Source: Limnanthes douglasii subsp. nivea (taxonomy: Eukaryota; Streptophyta; Magnoliopsida; Brassicales; Limnanthaceae). Taken from it: DNA of 64,000 nucleotides. Location: NCBI GenBank assembly GCA_036936605.1, contig JAUPFV010000002.1, positions 222,053,046 to 222,117,045 on the forward strand. Reading direction: 5' to 3'. Shown piece by piece: positions 1 to 11,421 of the stretch. Position 1 is the first letter of the stretch, and every line of letters starts with the position of its first letter. Made by a program: the position numbers and the translations under genes. The notes under the pieces were generated by a model. The model had not been told where the DNA came from and did not search any database. It was given only the letters and a program-made list of their open reading frames with translations.

Positions 1-27
1 AGGGTGATTCTTTGATCATGTAAGCTG

Positions 28-402
28 CTACCATCGGGAAAACTTGGTTATAATAGATATCTTCATTTTTTCGAGTTCGTTTGGTGGGTGTCTGCTTTTG
101 CTTCCTCTCTTATGCCTTTGCTCTGATTCTTGCCTCCGCTCTCGCCTTCGCCTTCCTGCTTGTCGTCCGTTTAGAGGATCGCTCCGCCTGTTAACTTTGC
201 TAGCCTCCGGGCCAGATTGTTGATTGACTCGGCTCGTCCCCTTGAACTTAGCAGTGAGGGCGTGAATAGTGTCATTCATCCCGGCCATGGTGGCGTGCAT
301 GACTTGTTCTCTCGCTTCTGGCTCCAATGCTACCTGCAATTTCTTTTCTTGGAGATGTTGGATTTTTTTGCTCCAGTTTCTAGACCACCGGATCAACGGC
401 AT
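28..402 (-). pseudogene. gag N-terminal fragment of the edge gypsy element
   Basis: An open frame of 124 residues, very rich in Arg, Lys, Glu and Gln. Its middle part (around residues 39-55, with MAGMNDTIHAL) looks like the helical N-terminal region that precedes the capsid in Tat-type gag proteins, and it is followed by a basic low-complexity stretch. No capsid or zinc knuckle is seen before the window edge. The call rests mainly on position just downstream of an LTR and primer-binding site. Whether the frame is intact beyond position 1 is unknown. Confidence 0.4.
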
Positions 403-690
403 GGCTGGCTTCCACCGCTTCTTGGGCCATAGGGACGTCCACCGGTTGGTGGGTTGTATTTCGACCCAGGAAACAACGACATGAAAAGTCGGGAGTTCCT
501 CCAGATTGACTTACCTGATGGGTGACATGGGATTGCCCCTTTGGGATGCTACGTGAACTGGGTATAAAGTGCTTTGCGCGGGCGGGGAATTCGTTGCTCC
601 CCTCCTGCTCATTGTTGTTTCGCTCGTTTCCTGGTTATCCCTCTCAATTCCTGACCTTGTGACTATCATGGTTAATGATTTGCTTTTTTC

Positions 691-710
691 CCACAGGCAG
701 TGCCAAAATT
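691..710 (-). other. Primer-binding site of the edge gypsy element
   Basis: On the minus strand this reads TTGGCACTGCCTGTGGG next to the LTR end. It resembles the TGGCGTTGTCTGTGGG-type site of element A and the degraded site near 17465. The tRNA primer was not assigned. Confidence 0.5.
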
Positions 711-1310
711 TGTTATAGAAATAACAAGTTGTTGCCAAAGTAGAACTACACGATTTAGTCAGAAAAGATACAAGGTAAAAGATCATATCATTTATCAAAT
801 GAATCTCCCTACTTATACTTCTCCTAGTTAGTGGGCAGTTACATTCGTATTTAATTATACTTAACACCTCACTAACTCACTAACATCACTTATCCTATTA
901 TTTCAGATAAACTGCCTAAACGGTTTGACTCAAAGTTTATAGAGCTATTAAATGATGAATGAGAAAATGCATTACTCTTCAACTGTTTGTTTTGACTGGA
1001 CACGCATGCCAGTCATAGCTGGCTTAGCTCTTGAGCACGATAAGACTCGTGCTGAGCTGCACGCGCTTAATCATTTATGGTCGCTTGGCTTCTCTTTTTG
1101 CTGATTCGAGGTCGGTCAATTATCTCCGAGCTCATTCTCTACTTAGCTCAAGGCTGATCGGTTATGCACGAGCTTGTCCTCTGTTTGGAAATTGCATCCC
1201 TAGTCTGGTCAGTCAACTTATTCCTTATATTATCGTTGGCTCCTCCTCATTTATTCGCCGTTTAATTCTTGTTTCTCTTCTTTGTCTATTATTTTAGTCC
1301 AAGCTCGTCA
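711..1310 (-). repeat. 5' LTR of the edge gypsy element (right limit uncertain)
   Basis: The block begins on the plus strand with TGTTATAG directly beside the primer-binding site, as an LTR end in minus orientation should. The far end is not clear. One candidate is near 1310, before CACTA-like sequence starts. Another is CTCTAACA ending at 1590, an imperfect inverted match to TGTTATAG. The partner LTR is outside the window, so the limits cannot be fixed by alignment. Short plus-strand frames inside it are not considered genes. Confidence 0.4.
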
Positions 1311-2044
1311 CTTTCCTTTCCTGCTAATTCAGATGCTTACTCGGGGAATCCCCCCTTATCATTAAATGGGTCACTAACCAAACTCAGTTGCCAGCATAAG
1401 GCTTTAAACACATGGTTACAATGGGCATCGTTGCAAGATTTGACCTGGGTGGAACCGGGTCAAGCCATTGCAAGCTTTGTTGGGGTCGTGTTGCACCAAT
1501 TAATCCAAATGGTTAAGTGCTGGTGTGTCCGCTGTTGCAACATTTGTTGCACGACTGTTACATATTAACTGATTGCTGATGTCTCTAACAGTGTTGCAAG
1601 TATAATGGAAAATAATCTGAATTTAATTTATAATTCACTTCCTATTGTTGCGCAGGTGTTGCTCACCTGTTGTAAATATATTTGCACTTCTATTATATAC
1701 CCGTTGTTATGTATGGCTATGCAGATACATTTCATGATTCGAAAAAAAAATATAATATAATTTACCAAATACGATTCATCAATACAAAATATGATTGGAA
1801 AATAAAATTAACATTCAAACAAAGCTTTCAAATTTGTAACTTGATACATAATATGCAACTACATTTTCTAATACTTTCCTTATGGTTATAACTTGATGAA
1901 TTTAACTTGATGGCTTTCCATATATCTGTTCCTTATTCTCTCTTTCAGTCTATAGTGGTACATGTACAACATATGCCAATTCATTCTTTAGTGGATACAC
2001 AATTAAGAACATAACAAAGAAAGAACCAGTATGATCAGGCAAAA

Positions 2045-2800
2045 ACTGATATGTTGGAAATCCTGCACACATATCTCCACGAGATAATATGTGCGTAAAA
2101 AACAACAAAGTATTGGCTGCAAATTCACTGGTCTGAATGATAATTTATGAAATTAACCTAGCAAGCCTAGTCCAACTAGCTTGTCTTTTAATATAGGTCA
2201 ATTTCATTTCAAATGTTGACTCACTTCTAATATATTTAAGGAGTATGAACAAAATAAATTTAGAAATATAATCTATATTCTAAGACAAGCAACCTTGATT
2301 GGTCTTAAAACACCAACTGTGCAAGCTTGCACACACACGTTATTGGTTCAAATAACTTTAAGAGATATTACTCGCAATACTTAAACTTATCAAGAAACAA
2401 CTGACATGTTGCCAAGCCTACATACATTACTCCGCGAGATGATATGTATGTAAAAAGAAACAAATTATTGGCTGCAAAACAAGTCCATGTGCATAAATTT
2501 TCAATGAAACCAATGATTATGTATTATGTCTGGTTTAACTGCTAAACCTCAGAAGACTACGAGAATACAAGAGCAATGTTCTCAATGACAATTTTGGAAA
2601 TTATAAAGTTAGGAAATGAAGTCCAAGTGGCCTCTCTCTCAATATAGGTAAATTGCATTTGTAAACCTTCAGTCACTTCTAAAATATTGAAGGGCAAATA
2701 ACAGAAGAAATTGACCAGCAATATAACATATATTTAGAGATAAGCGAACCCGACTTGTCCTAAGATAGCAACTGCGCAAGCTTGCACACATTAATCCATA
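2045..2800. repeat. Imperfect direct repeat of about 350-450 bp, two copies
   Basis: Two diverged copies begin near 2045 and 2401. They share, in the same order, a TGATATGTTG-like start, a cCGAGATGATATGT-like word, TTATTGGCTGCAAA, CAATATAGGT and GCAAGCTTGCACACA (at 2321 and 2775). The second copy carries an extra block of roughly 100 bp. They lie in the 3' subterminal zone of the CACTA element, where long direct repeats are common. No coding content was recognised. Confidence 0.55.
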
Positions 2801-3426
2801 GAACTGTTGCAAACTTTATTTTTATTATATTGGTCATGGTGTCATTGGACTTAGAGGATTTCACTCAAGCATTGAAACAAGACTTGTTTTGAACAAATTT
2901 ATTAAATCTTGAATGAAATCCCCTACTCCCAATGACATCAACAAATGTTTTCACAAAAATTGTGTCCCTAAAAAGCATAAAGACCAATAAAATCGAACTA
3001 GAAATTGAATCTAACACACATGCATAAACCTAAACATCATTTTGACAATTAAAAGCAATTAGCACATGCATAAACCCGAACAGTAATATGAACTATATGC
3101 ATAATTCAACACACAAGCATAGATTGTCATTCAACCCAATGATCGTGTATTATGTGATTTAAAGCCTTCACCTTTATAGTGTAGAAGATCACCGGACTGA
3201 ATGACAACCGAAACAACATACCATCAACTATAAAAAAAATTAACACGCAGGCATGGACTATAAATTATATTAACACATAAAATATATTAACATATATGCA
3301 TAAATTGAACTAAGTAGCAAGCAAAATAACAGCATACACACATAATATGTATTAACACGTAGGCATAAACTAAAGTAATTAGCAAGAAAAATAGTATCAT
3401 ACATACATAATATCTATTAACACAAA

Positions 3427-3605
3427 GTCATAAGCATTAACCTAAACAGCATTTAGAACAAAACAAACAATCGACATACTCATAGAGGCATAAACATTAA
3501 CCTAAACAACATTTGGAACAAAACAAACGGTTGACAGACGCATATAAGCATAACCTGAACCTAAAAATCATTTAGAACAAAATAAATGACTGACATACGC
3601 ATAAT
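3427..3605. repeat. 60-bp tandem repeat, about three units
   Basis: Units marked by ATTTRGAACAAAA recur at 3451, 3511 and 3570, giving a period of 60 bp. Each also holds a GCATAAnCATTAACCTAAAC-type word. Looser relatives extend back to about 3000. This is probably subterminal repeat sequence of the CACTA element. Confidence 0.6.
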
Positions 3606-3609
3606 TTAG

Positions 3610-5100
3610 AGAGTCAAGAAGAAAAGACATAAACAAATTTCATAACCTTATACAAATTATTACTTTCACAGCCTATGTTGAGCTTTGGTCATCGAGAATG
3701 TAAGAAAATCCAACGGCATGAAAATAAGAGATAAAAAAGTTTTTTAATTAAGGGGTTTACGATAATTGAGGTAATAGTATTTATATGAGATAGTGACAAA
3801 ATTAAGGTTAAGTTATAATAGTTAAATATTAGTTCGTGTGAAAGAGTTGAAAATCTTGTAAGTAAGTAATGTAGTTTTTATTAACAACGCATTGCTCAAG
3901 AGTCTCTATTTTGTTGCAAGAATAGAGGTTGTGCAAAACAACAATCAAATTACAACATAGATACACAATCAGTCATGTCTGAAATAAATAGAATACAACT
4001 AGCAAAACATAAAATTGAACCTGCTACTCAAACTCACCATTAGTAAATTAAACATATCATATAAAAATTATCCAATTCAAAAACTCAACAGAAAGATTCA
4101 AAATCATCAATATCAACATCTAAATATACAATATCAATTAACGTTCACTTCTTACATTATCTATGCCATCTTCATCACTAACAAACACATCATTAAACTC
4201 TTCTATTTTAACAATCTCAAAACATCTGAGATCAATAAGATCGTTAGGATTATTAGGTACATATCGGGTTGTAGCGGCACTGGCGAAGGCATTTCGGCTT
4301 CTTGGAAGACTCCTTATTGTGTTGTTTCAAAAACTAATATTTCTTCTTCATCTTTGTTCGAAATAACATGTCATGTTTATTCTATTTCAATCCCTTCTCT
4401 TGCATACAACTACCCATTCTTTATGAGATGTTTCTTTCGATACATAACCTAATAATAGACTTGTCGCGCTTGAGGAGCCAATATGAATGGATCATGTTGT
4501 GACATCTGACTTGTTTGACAAAATCCTATTAAACCATTTATAAGGTGAATTTACATGTTTTCCTATCATTACTAAACCAATCGCATTTAAAAAACACAAT
4601 CGATTCCATTACCCCGCCATAGGACAACTCCCAAATTTCTTATATTTTACCATAGTAATCTAACGTATCAATACCATATGTCCCTCAACCATGACACAAA
4701 TCTTATTTATCTTATGCCCTCTTCCATGTTTGGTATCCAAGAGGTAACCTTTTATGTAATGTCCCTCAAACTTGTGAATCTCGCAATTGGGATTATTGGT
4801 CAAATTTTAAAATACGGAAGTCTAATTTATCGATGTTTGTAGAGATCTATGAATAAGCATGGAAGAAAGTAATTTATAACACTCACAAAAAATAAGAAAT
4901 TTATCTTTATCTATCACATGAAATGAATTAATAGGAGGATAATTTAATTCTGCAAATTTCCATTACATGAACCTTATACTAATTTCTATCACATGAACCT
5001 TATACTAATTTCTTATATAAAATCTCAGTCTTACATTAAATTAAAGTACTCAAATCAAAATCAAAGTTACTACCGTAAACAAAGTGAGTTCATACTTGTA
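3610..5100. other. AT-rich CACTA 3' region without a recognised gene
   Basis: A short plus-strand frame at 4015-4452 and its overlapping neighbour have AT-driven composition and no recognisable domain. The stretch lies downstream of the tnp2 relic and is best read as untranslated or decayed CACTA sequence. Confidence 0.4.
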
Positions 5101-8030
5101 GCAAGTTCACAAATTGAATGTAATACACGCAACGTGATAACATGCTCATATGTTTGAATTTGATATTATATATACTTATAAACAATGCAAGCAAGGAAAC
5201 GGTGATTAAACAAAGAAGTAACAAGTAAATTGAATATTATATATTCTTCCAGCCAAGGACGAAAGATCTCGACGAAGTATTGATCGAGCTCCATTGTAGT
5301 AGAATCATGATTCAGTTGAAGAAGTTGTGCATTGTAGGAGCTGCAAAATAAATAGTATTGCAATTTTTATATCGTGGCAAATCAATAAAAACTCACTCAA
5401 TAATAGTGGGAATTTTAGGGGTATTCTTCAAGACATATATGTGTAACATATTTGAATATTTTTCAAACAACTATTCAAACTTCTTTCTACATCTCTTTAG
5501 TCTGTCAGGATGCCAAAAGATTGATAAACGTTCATCGGCGTCCACTTCGACTCCATCGGCATTCCTCGGTGGTTGTCGCTGATTAGTTTACATATTTTCA
5601 TCTAGATACATCCCATAAAATTATGACACATTTTTGAGAAGGTATGTTTGTGAGACTGATCCTTCAACATATGTTTTTTGAGTCACCATGAGATTCAGCT
5701 TACCAAGATACCTAACCAAGTTTAAATAGAGGATTATATGGGTTAATTCGTAACCAAAAAACGTAAGCATTTACTAAAACCAACTAGAAAAAACTTACAA
5801 TTGAAAAGGATACATCCACCGATATTGACAAAGTCCATCATTAATCCTTCATATGGCAAATGAATCGGAAGATGCTCCATTACATAAAAAACAATGGAGG
5901 AAATATCTTCTCCAACTTACATATTATTTGAGCTATATTTTTCTCCAACACAAGTAAATGTTCCACGTGAAGGGTTAATGAATAGTGGTCCCAGAAAAAA
6001 TAACACAAATCAACTACTGCCTCCCATATTGGATTAGTTAACAAATAACGAAAGTCAACATGTAACAAATTCTCCATAAAGATATGACAATCTTGGCTTT
6101 TCAAGCAACCAAAACCCTTTAGATTTGTGCAGCGTGATAGATTGCTTGCAGAACCGTTCAGAAGCTTCAAATTTCCTAGCCATGTTCAAATAACTTATTG
6201 TTGGTCTTTGTTAAGTACATAATTAGCCTTGGTTTAACATTTTTTAACCATGGGTCATCGAATAGATTTCCTTAAGCATAAAAACTCCATATGTTCCCTA
6301 AATTTTTTATTGTCCTTAGTCTTTGATTTAACATCCATAAGAGTAAACATCAGGTTCTCCAGACAATTTTTCTCAGTATACATCAAGTTTATATTGTTGC
6401 TAATCAGATTTTCTTTCCAGTCCATTAGCTCCCAAAAAATTCGTTTCTTTGTCCAATGATGTTCTGTACCATATCTAGGTGACTTGCTTTTTGCGATTGG
6501 ATTCACCGAATTCATTTTGAGGAATGACCTGTAAAATAGAATCTAGTGCTTCAGCCCTGGTAAGTCGCTCGTTTTCAACTACATATGTAACCATTTTGCC
6601 TTTAAAAAATACAACTGTATTCTTCCTGTCCGGGTGGTTCTTACGTAAAAACTTTCAATGACAATCAAACCAACATACCTTCTTAACTCTCGCAAGTTAA
6701 TCTATATTTGTTTCAGTCATACAATACGGGCATGCCAATTCACTATACGTACTCCAACAAAATAACATGCTATAAGCGGAGAAATCATTGATCGTCCACA
6801 TTAGCGCTACTCGAATCGTAAAATTTGTTTTATTTTCAGCATCGTACATTACAATACCATCACCCCACAAGTGCTTAAGCTCATCTAATGGTCGCATGAA
6901 CACATCAATATCTCTTCCGGGACTGCGAGGACCAGTTATTATTAGTGCAATAAAAATGTACAGATCCTTTATGCATGAACCATGTTGGATATTGTAAACA
7001 CACACCATCACCGGCCAGCAAGAATAATTCCTTGAAAACTTATCAAATGGATTGAATCCATCGATACATAAGCCAATTCTCATATTACGTAGTTCTGATG
7101 CAAACTACGGATGACAATTATAAAAATTCTTCCACGCGTCACCATGGCTTGGGTGTGCCATGAATATGTCAACAGATGGATAAGATATAGCCATGTCATA
7201 TTCTTAACAATCTTTCTAGACATATACAACCTTTGTAATCTAGGTCCTAAGGGAACGTAATTAGAAACTTTTGATCGATATGTTTTCTTGTATTAGATTC
7301 TACTTTGTAACGAGACTTATCGCATTGCAAACAATACTTAAGGTTGGCTGCATCTCCATAAAATAACATACAATTGTCAACACATGCGTCTATGTTTTGG
7401 TGAGACAGACGGAAAGACATCAACAACTTCTTTGCTTGCCAATATGTATAGGGAATTTTGTTATCTCTTTGTGGTTTTAGTCGTTTCATAATTGACACAT
7501 AACGCTCATGGCTCTGCTTGGAAATCCTTGACTCGGGTTTCAAGTTAATAAGTTTAGACACCAGCTAACTTAGACATTGTGGTGCAACCTTCATAAACTG
7601 GTTCATCAACATCACGCAGCAGCTTGTAGTATGCAGTAGCAATCACATTTGGAGTGTGTCCCTCATTAATGTGCTCCCTGAATCCCATACCATCACCTAC
7701 TATTTCATGATATTCGTCCCCAACCAATTGGTTAGCATGACTGCCCTAAGAATTATCCTTACTACGTGAATTCTCTCAATGATATACCCAACTATAGTAG
7801 TCTTTCACAAATCTGTGTCTCATTATATCGAGTGCATTTGGGTAAATATTTCTACATTCTGAATAGGGACACAATATCAAACTACTTTATCCTATGAAAC
7901 TTGTGTGCATCTCAGCTCGTAAAATGAAGTTATCGACACCATCAAAGAATTAATTTGTAGTACATGTCCTAGTAACATCTAAACGACAATACATCCACTC
8001 ACGATTAGTTTGAATATCAATAGTCATATG
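5100..8030 (-). pseudogene. CACTA transposase TNPD-type (tnp2) relic
   Basis: Reading leftwards: a transposase-associated domain near 8020-7780 (motifs EWMYCRL, FFDGVDNFI, ILCPYSECRN and a terminal SWVYH), tnp2 pieces at 7561-7247 (NIDACVDNCMLFYGD and the CLQC pair), 7083-6697 (GLCIDGFNPF, WPVMVCVYN, GPRSPGRDIDVF, CPYC) and 6515-6255 (HHWTKKRIFWEL, NLMYTEKNC), and a DUF4218-like block at 6170-5880 (FGCLKSQDCHIF, LEKIFPPLFF). These are the order and spacing of plant En/Spm TNPD proteins. Every piece is separated by stops or frameshifts, so no functional transposase is made. Weak similarity continues to about 5100. Confidence 0.8.
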
Positions 8031-8446
8031 TCAGTGACCTATGATTCGTAATAAAAAAATGTAAGACACTAAGATAGTAATACTTGATTCCAATACATAC
8101 AAAAGTAATCGACTAACCAAACACAATATATTTAGGTAACTGAATTTATATTTAGGATCTTTGATTAGAGAAGCAATCCAAGCTCAGAGTCATTATAGCA
8201 GCAATCAGCAATCAGAATCGGAAAAAAGAGCTTGGGAAGTACAGTGACTCACCTAATGATTGAACCTCTTTATCTGATTACGTAGAACTGAGGAGTTCGA
8301 ATAGGTCGATTTAAGAACTTAGAAATCGTAAATAGGACGGACTTATTTTTTGATATGTGAAGAGACTGATAGTTTTAGTTCTAGAGTCAACCGGGTTATG
8401 CGAAAAGGCATGTAGGTTTGGTTTTGGGCTCTCGGAAATTTAATTT

Positions 8447-8802
8447 TGATAAGGTCGGATCAATATGACAATACTCTTTACATATATCTGAAGGGTAATT
8501 TGGATATAACCAGTATCACATCCAACTGAACAAAATAAATTAGTGGAACGTGACTCATCTAGTTGTTGGTCATTTCATCTCTTGGGCTAATGGGTTCTTA
8601 AATTTAAACCAAACCCATAAACCGACCCGAAAGGCCCATGGGTCATTAATTAAGTATAAATACCCCAACTACTTTCATTAATAAGGATGATCGGAATTTA
8701 TTGCTAGCGCACGCCTTAATTATCTCTCTACATTTTACCTTAAACATTAAATTCCGAAAACTCTTTCCAAAACTACCCTTCTATCATATATAATCCACAC
8801 CA
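8447..8802 (+). repeat. Element C 5' LTR
   Basis: Starts TGATAAGG and ends CACACCA. It aligns end to end with 11061-11416 at the same length. A TATA-like box, TATAAATACC, lies at about 8656-8665 within a stretch strictly conserved between both LTRs, fitting the R-region promoter. Confidence 0.85.
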
Positions 8803-8803
8803 G

Positions 8804-8822
8804 ATTGGTGATTACAGAGGGA
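8804..8822 (+). other. Element C primer-binding site
   Basis: ATTGGTGATTACAGAGGGA follows the 5' LTR by one base, the expected place for the minus-strand primer site. The tRNA was not identified, and the site differs from the TGGC-type sites of A and of the edge element. Confidence 0.45.
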
Positions 8823-8873
8823 GGCGACGGTGCCTAAACTTCAAATTCAAAACCAGCAAACAAAGTAGTTTGG

Positions 8874-10368
8874 ATGGATCCGAGTGCACAGAACATTCCA
8901 CCTCCTTAGCTGGAAGTAGAAAAAGAAAATAATGAATACACAGTTGAGGAGGGCCATCAATTGAGGTCTGAGATTGAAGCTTTGAGAGTGTTGAAACGAG
9001 CATAAAAAGAAATTAAAGAAAAATCTAGTACGTCGATGCTCCACCATACTGACAATCCTGATGATAACGAACAGTACCTAAAGACTCATCTCACCTCTAA
9101 GAAAACGCATCAGACTGAACACATGGAGAGCTATTCTTTGGAATCCCCCAGCAGCTCCTCTAATGATGCAGAGCTTGAAGAATCAGTCTCATCCAGCAGG
9201 CTTACTAAAAAGCATTCAAGAAAAAGGGACATACATGGTAGGCTCAAGAAGTATCAAGAAAAATATGCAATTTAAAAACATGGAGAAAGTCAACTTTATC
9301 TACAAAAATACTCTACAGTCACCTTCCTTAAAGGTTTGACAACTCCAAGATGGAAAAATATGATGGGAGCAAAGATCCGGACAACCATCTTGAGCAATTT
9401 AAAAACTTTATGACGAACTTTGACGATGATGACAGACTGTTGTGTAGGTATAATAGCCTCCCTCGAAGGAAATTCGTTTGAAGCAAGGAGCTTAAAGTTA
9501 ATGGGGATACCATCATCTACAGCACTCAGGAGCCAAATGTCTCTAAAAGAATACATTAACAGGTTTGTGAATACAAAGAATGGGTTAGCAGATTGTTTTG
9601 AACAAGTTGTGACTGCTTCCCTCATACAGGGTTTGAATCCGGGAAACTTGGTAGATTCAGTGACCTGGAAGAAGGCCATAACTTTTGGAGGGGTTGTTAA
9701 ATCAGGTGGGGAAAAAAATTAATGTTGAGGAGACTAAAAAGTCCAGAGTGCCTCGCCAGATTAGGTCCACCACTACAACGTCTACACCTCAAGCTGCTAA
9801 TCACTCCGGTTACAGATCGAAGGAAACTGGACAAGGATCTAACCGATCAAGGCATAATCAATCCAACCAAAACCAAAACCAACAGGTTAGAAGTAAAAGG
9901 GAACCTTGGGTTCAACCTGAGTGGTTTGTTGAATTGGGAGAAATCGTGGCTAAGATATATGACAAAACAAAAAATGAAGTACACTTTAGAAGGCCAGCAG
10001 CGTTGCAGTCTCCCAAAGAAAACCAAACTACCCGTTTCTATAAGTACCATAATGACATTGGGCATGATACCCATGATTGCATAGATTTTAAGCAAGAAGT
10101 GCAGAACCTCATTAAAAGGGGTAAGTTAGGGTCCTATGTCAAAAAACAAGGGGCGATCAGGCCGAATAATACACAATCCAATGCCAACACTCCCCAAACT
10201 ACTACTTCAATCCTTCCTGGAACGTCTAGGCAGGATGACACTATGGTAATTACTGAAATATTTGATGTGGATTTTGAGTACCTTGATCAACCCATTGTCA
10301 GGAAAGGTGAGGGTTTCCTAACACTGGAAAGTGCCTTTTATTTAGGTCGGGGTTTTTGGGACTCTTGA
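8874..10368 (+). pseudogene. Element C gag pseudogene
   Basis: An ATG at 8874 opens the frame (MDPSAQNIPPP), but in-frame stops follow near 8907, near 9001 and after 9272, and capsid frameshifts follow near 9400-9700. Recognisable parts are an acidic and Ser-rich N-terminus, the capsid start (KYDGSKDPDNHLEQFKNFM) in the 9350-9430 region, capsid helices at 9530-9690 (EYINRFVNTKNGL, LIQGLNPGNL), a basic Gln/Asn/Arg-rich linker, and a zinc-knuckle-like segment (KYHNDIGHDTHDC) near residue 115 of the 9685-10368 frame. The first zinc ligand Cys is replaced by Tyr. No protease follows. The protein would form the particle shell used in trans by a relative, but this copy is broken. Confidence 0.75.
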
Positions 10369-10601
10369 ACTGAGGACCCTGACGGTAGAGGAGATAAGGT
10401 TGGGACAAAAGGTAATTTTCTAACCTTTGATGATGATGAACCTTGGTCTGTGTTTGTTTTTGTTTGATTGATTTCTCCACTTTGAGAGGCAGGTAGACCA
10501 CCTGCAACTCTTGCGTCTTTTCTTGCTTTCTCCAAATCAGATAAATTCAACCAACCTCCTTTCACTAATGCATTTCTGGCTATGAACATAAATCTACCCA
10601 T
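10338..10601 (-). CDS. Small antisense ORF of element C, unknown function
   Basis: An uninterrupted 87-residue frame on the strand opposite gag, starting at the ATG at 10601 and ending where gag ends. The N-terminal half contains ARNALVKGGWLNLSDLEKAR and an Ala/Gly-rich step; the C-terminal half is Ser, Thr, Pro and Lys rich. A TATA-like box lies 75-85 bp upstream on the same strand, with a short CT/AG-rich leader. It occupies the place where elements A and B carry their antisense genes, but no similarity to those proteins was evident. It may be a degraded descendant, a captured exon or chance. The intact frame inside an otherwise decayed element is notable, though it is short. Confidence 0.4.
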   Translation of the reverse strand: MGRFMFIARNALVKGGWLNLSDLEKARKDARVAGGLPASQSGEINQTKTNTDQGSSSSKVRKLPFVPTLSPLPSGSSVQESQKPRPK

Positions 10602-10673
10602 CACAGTTTAAGAAACTTATCAAGCTCTCTCTCTAGAAATTTTTGTGTTCTCGAAGATAATAGAACAAATAAA

Positions 10674-10687
10674 CCAATTTATATAAA
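10674..10687 (-). promoter_or_regulatory. TATA-like box for the antisense ORF of element C
   Basis: On the minus strand this reads TTTATATAAATTGG. It is placed about 75-85 bp before the ATG at 10601, a plausible plant core promoter. The region is AT-rich, so chance occurrence is possible. Confidence 0.4.
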
Positions 10688-11060
10688 GATGAAAATGTGG
10701 GAGTTTACGTAGGGGAAGACAAAACGATCAAAGTAATTATTAGTGGCTATGAAGTATGGGGGTTACACCCTAAGTAATTTTTAGCCAAGTAGGTATAGAA
10801 ATCTAGGGAAAAAACGGTTGAGAGGTCAAACCAAAACTCAACACGTGTCTCACATAAAAAAAATGGCTTTTGGAATTCTTAACGGCAGCATTAGTCTCTT
10901 CGAAATCCAATCACGCTGACTCTTGGAATTCTTAACGATAAAGTTAATCTCTTCAGTTCAAATACAAATGACAGATCGGAGGATCACCTTGAGTATACAC
11001 TAAGTTTTTTTTTTAGAGTTAGCTCTTCCAAATATCTTTTGTAAGACTTAAAGGGGCAAC

Positions 11061-11416
11061 TAATAACGTTGGATTAATCTGACACTACTCCTTACATATA
11101 TCCGAAGGGTAGTTCAGATATTACCAGTACTACATCCAACCGAACAGAATAAATTAGTGGAACGTGACTCAGCTAGTTGCTGGTCATTTCATCTCTTGGG
11201 CTAATGGTTTCTTAAATTTAATCCAAGCCCATAAACCTACCCAGAAGGACCATGGGTCATTAATTAAGTATAAATACCCCAACTACTTTCATTAATGAGG
11301 ATGATCAGAATTTACTGATAGCACACACCTTAATTATCTCTCTACATTTTACCTTAAACATTAAATTCCTAAAACACTTTCCAAAACTACCATTCCATTA
11401 GAAATAAATCACACCA
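11061..11416 (+). repeat. Element C 3' LTR
   Basis: Aligns with the 5' LTR over its whole length. Its first dinucleotide is TA where the partner has TG. A short polypurine tract, AAAGGGGCAAC, lies directly before it (11050-11060), in the same form as the tract of element A. Confidence 0.85.
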
Positions 11417-11421
11417 AATTT

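Larger units (their letters stand above)
1..1310 (-). mobile_element. Ty3/gypsy retrotransposon, 5' end, cut by the window edge
   Basis: A minus-strand LTR retrotransposon enters from the left edge. Reading right to left there is an LTR-like block (711 to about 1310), a primer-binding-like site (691-710), an untranslated leader and a gag fragment (402-28). The order matches gypsy elements A and B further right, and the primer site resembles that of A. The other LTR and pol lie outside the window, so target duplication and integrity cannot be judged. The right limit is uncertain because the element abuts the decayed CACTA transposon. Confidence 0.55.
8447..11416 (+). mobile_element. Element C: gag-only LTR retrotransposon (TR-GAG type)
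   Basis: Two 356-bp LTRs (8447-8802 and 11061-11416) flank only about 2.26 kb. The flanking 5 bp are AATTT on both sides (8442-8446 and 11417-11421), so both ends are well fixed. Inside are a gag pseudogene on the plus strand and a small antisense frame; no protease, reverse transcriptase, RNase H or integrase was found. This matches the non-autonomous gag-bearing elements called TR-GAG. The capsid and zinc-knuckle region resembles the gag of elements A and B, pointing to a Tat-lineage origin. The LTRs differ at roughly 40 of 356 positions by eye (about 12%), so it is old. It sits inside the CACTA element just upstream of the tnp2 relic. Confidence 0.85.

Noticed and set aside
217..484. Overlapping plus-strand ORFs opposite the gag fragment
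   Set aside because: They lie antisense to the edge gypsy gag and share its composition; no domain is seen and no promoter precedes them.
870..890. CACTAACTCACTAAC as a CACTA terminus
   Set aside because: It lies within the LTR-like block, lacks the AAACTC and AGTTGCCA words shared by the two proposed ends, and has no matching partner.
1031..1568. Hydrophobic plus-strand ORFs within the LTR-like block
   Set aside because: Short, Leu/Ser-rich frames of the kind that arise by chance in pyrimidine-rich LTRs; no start context or homology.
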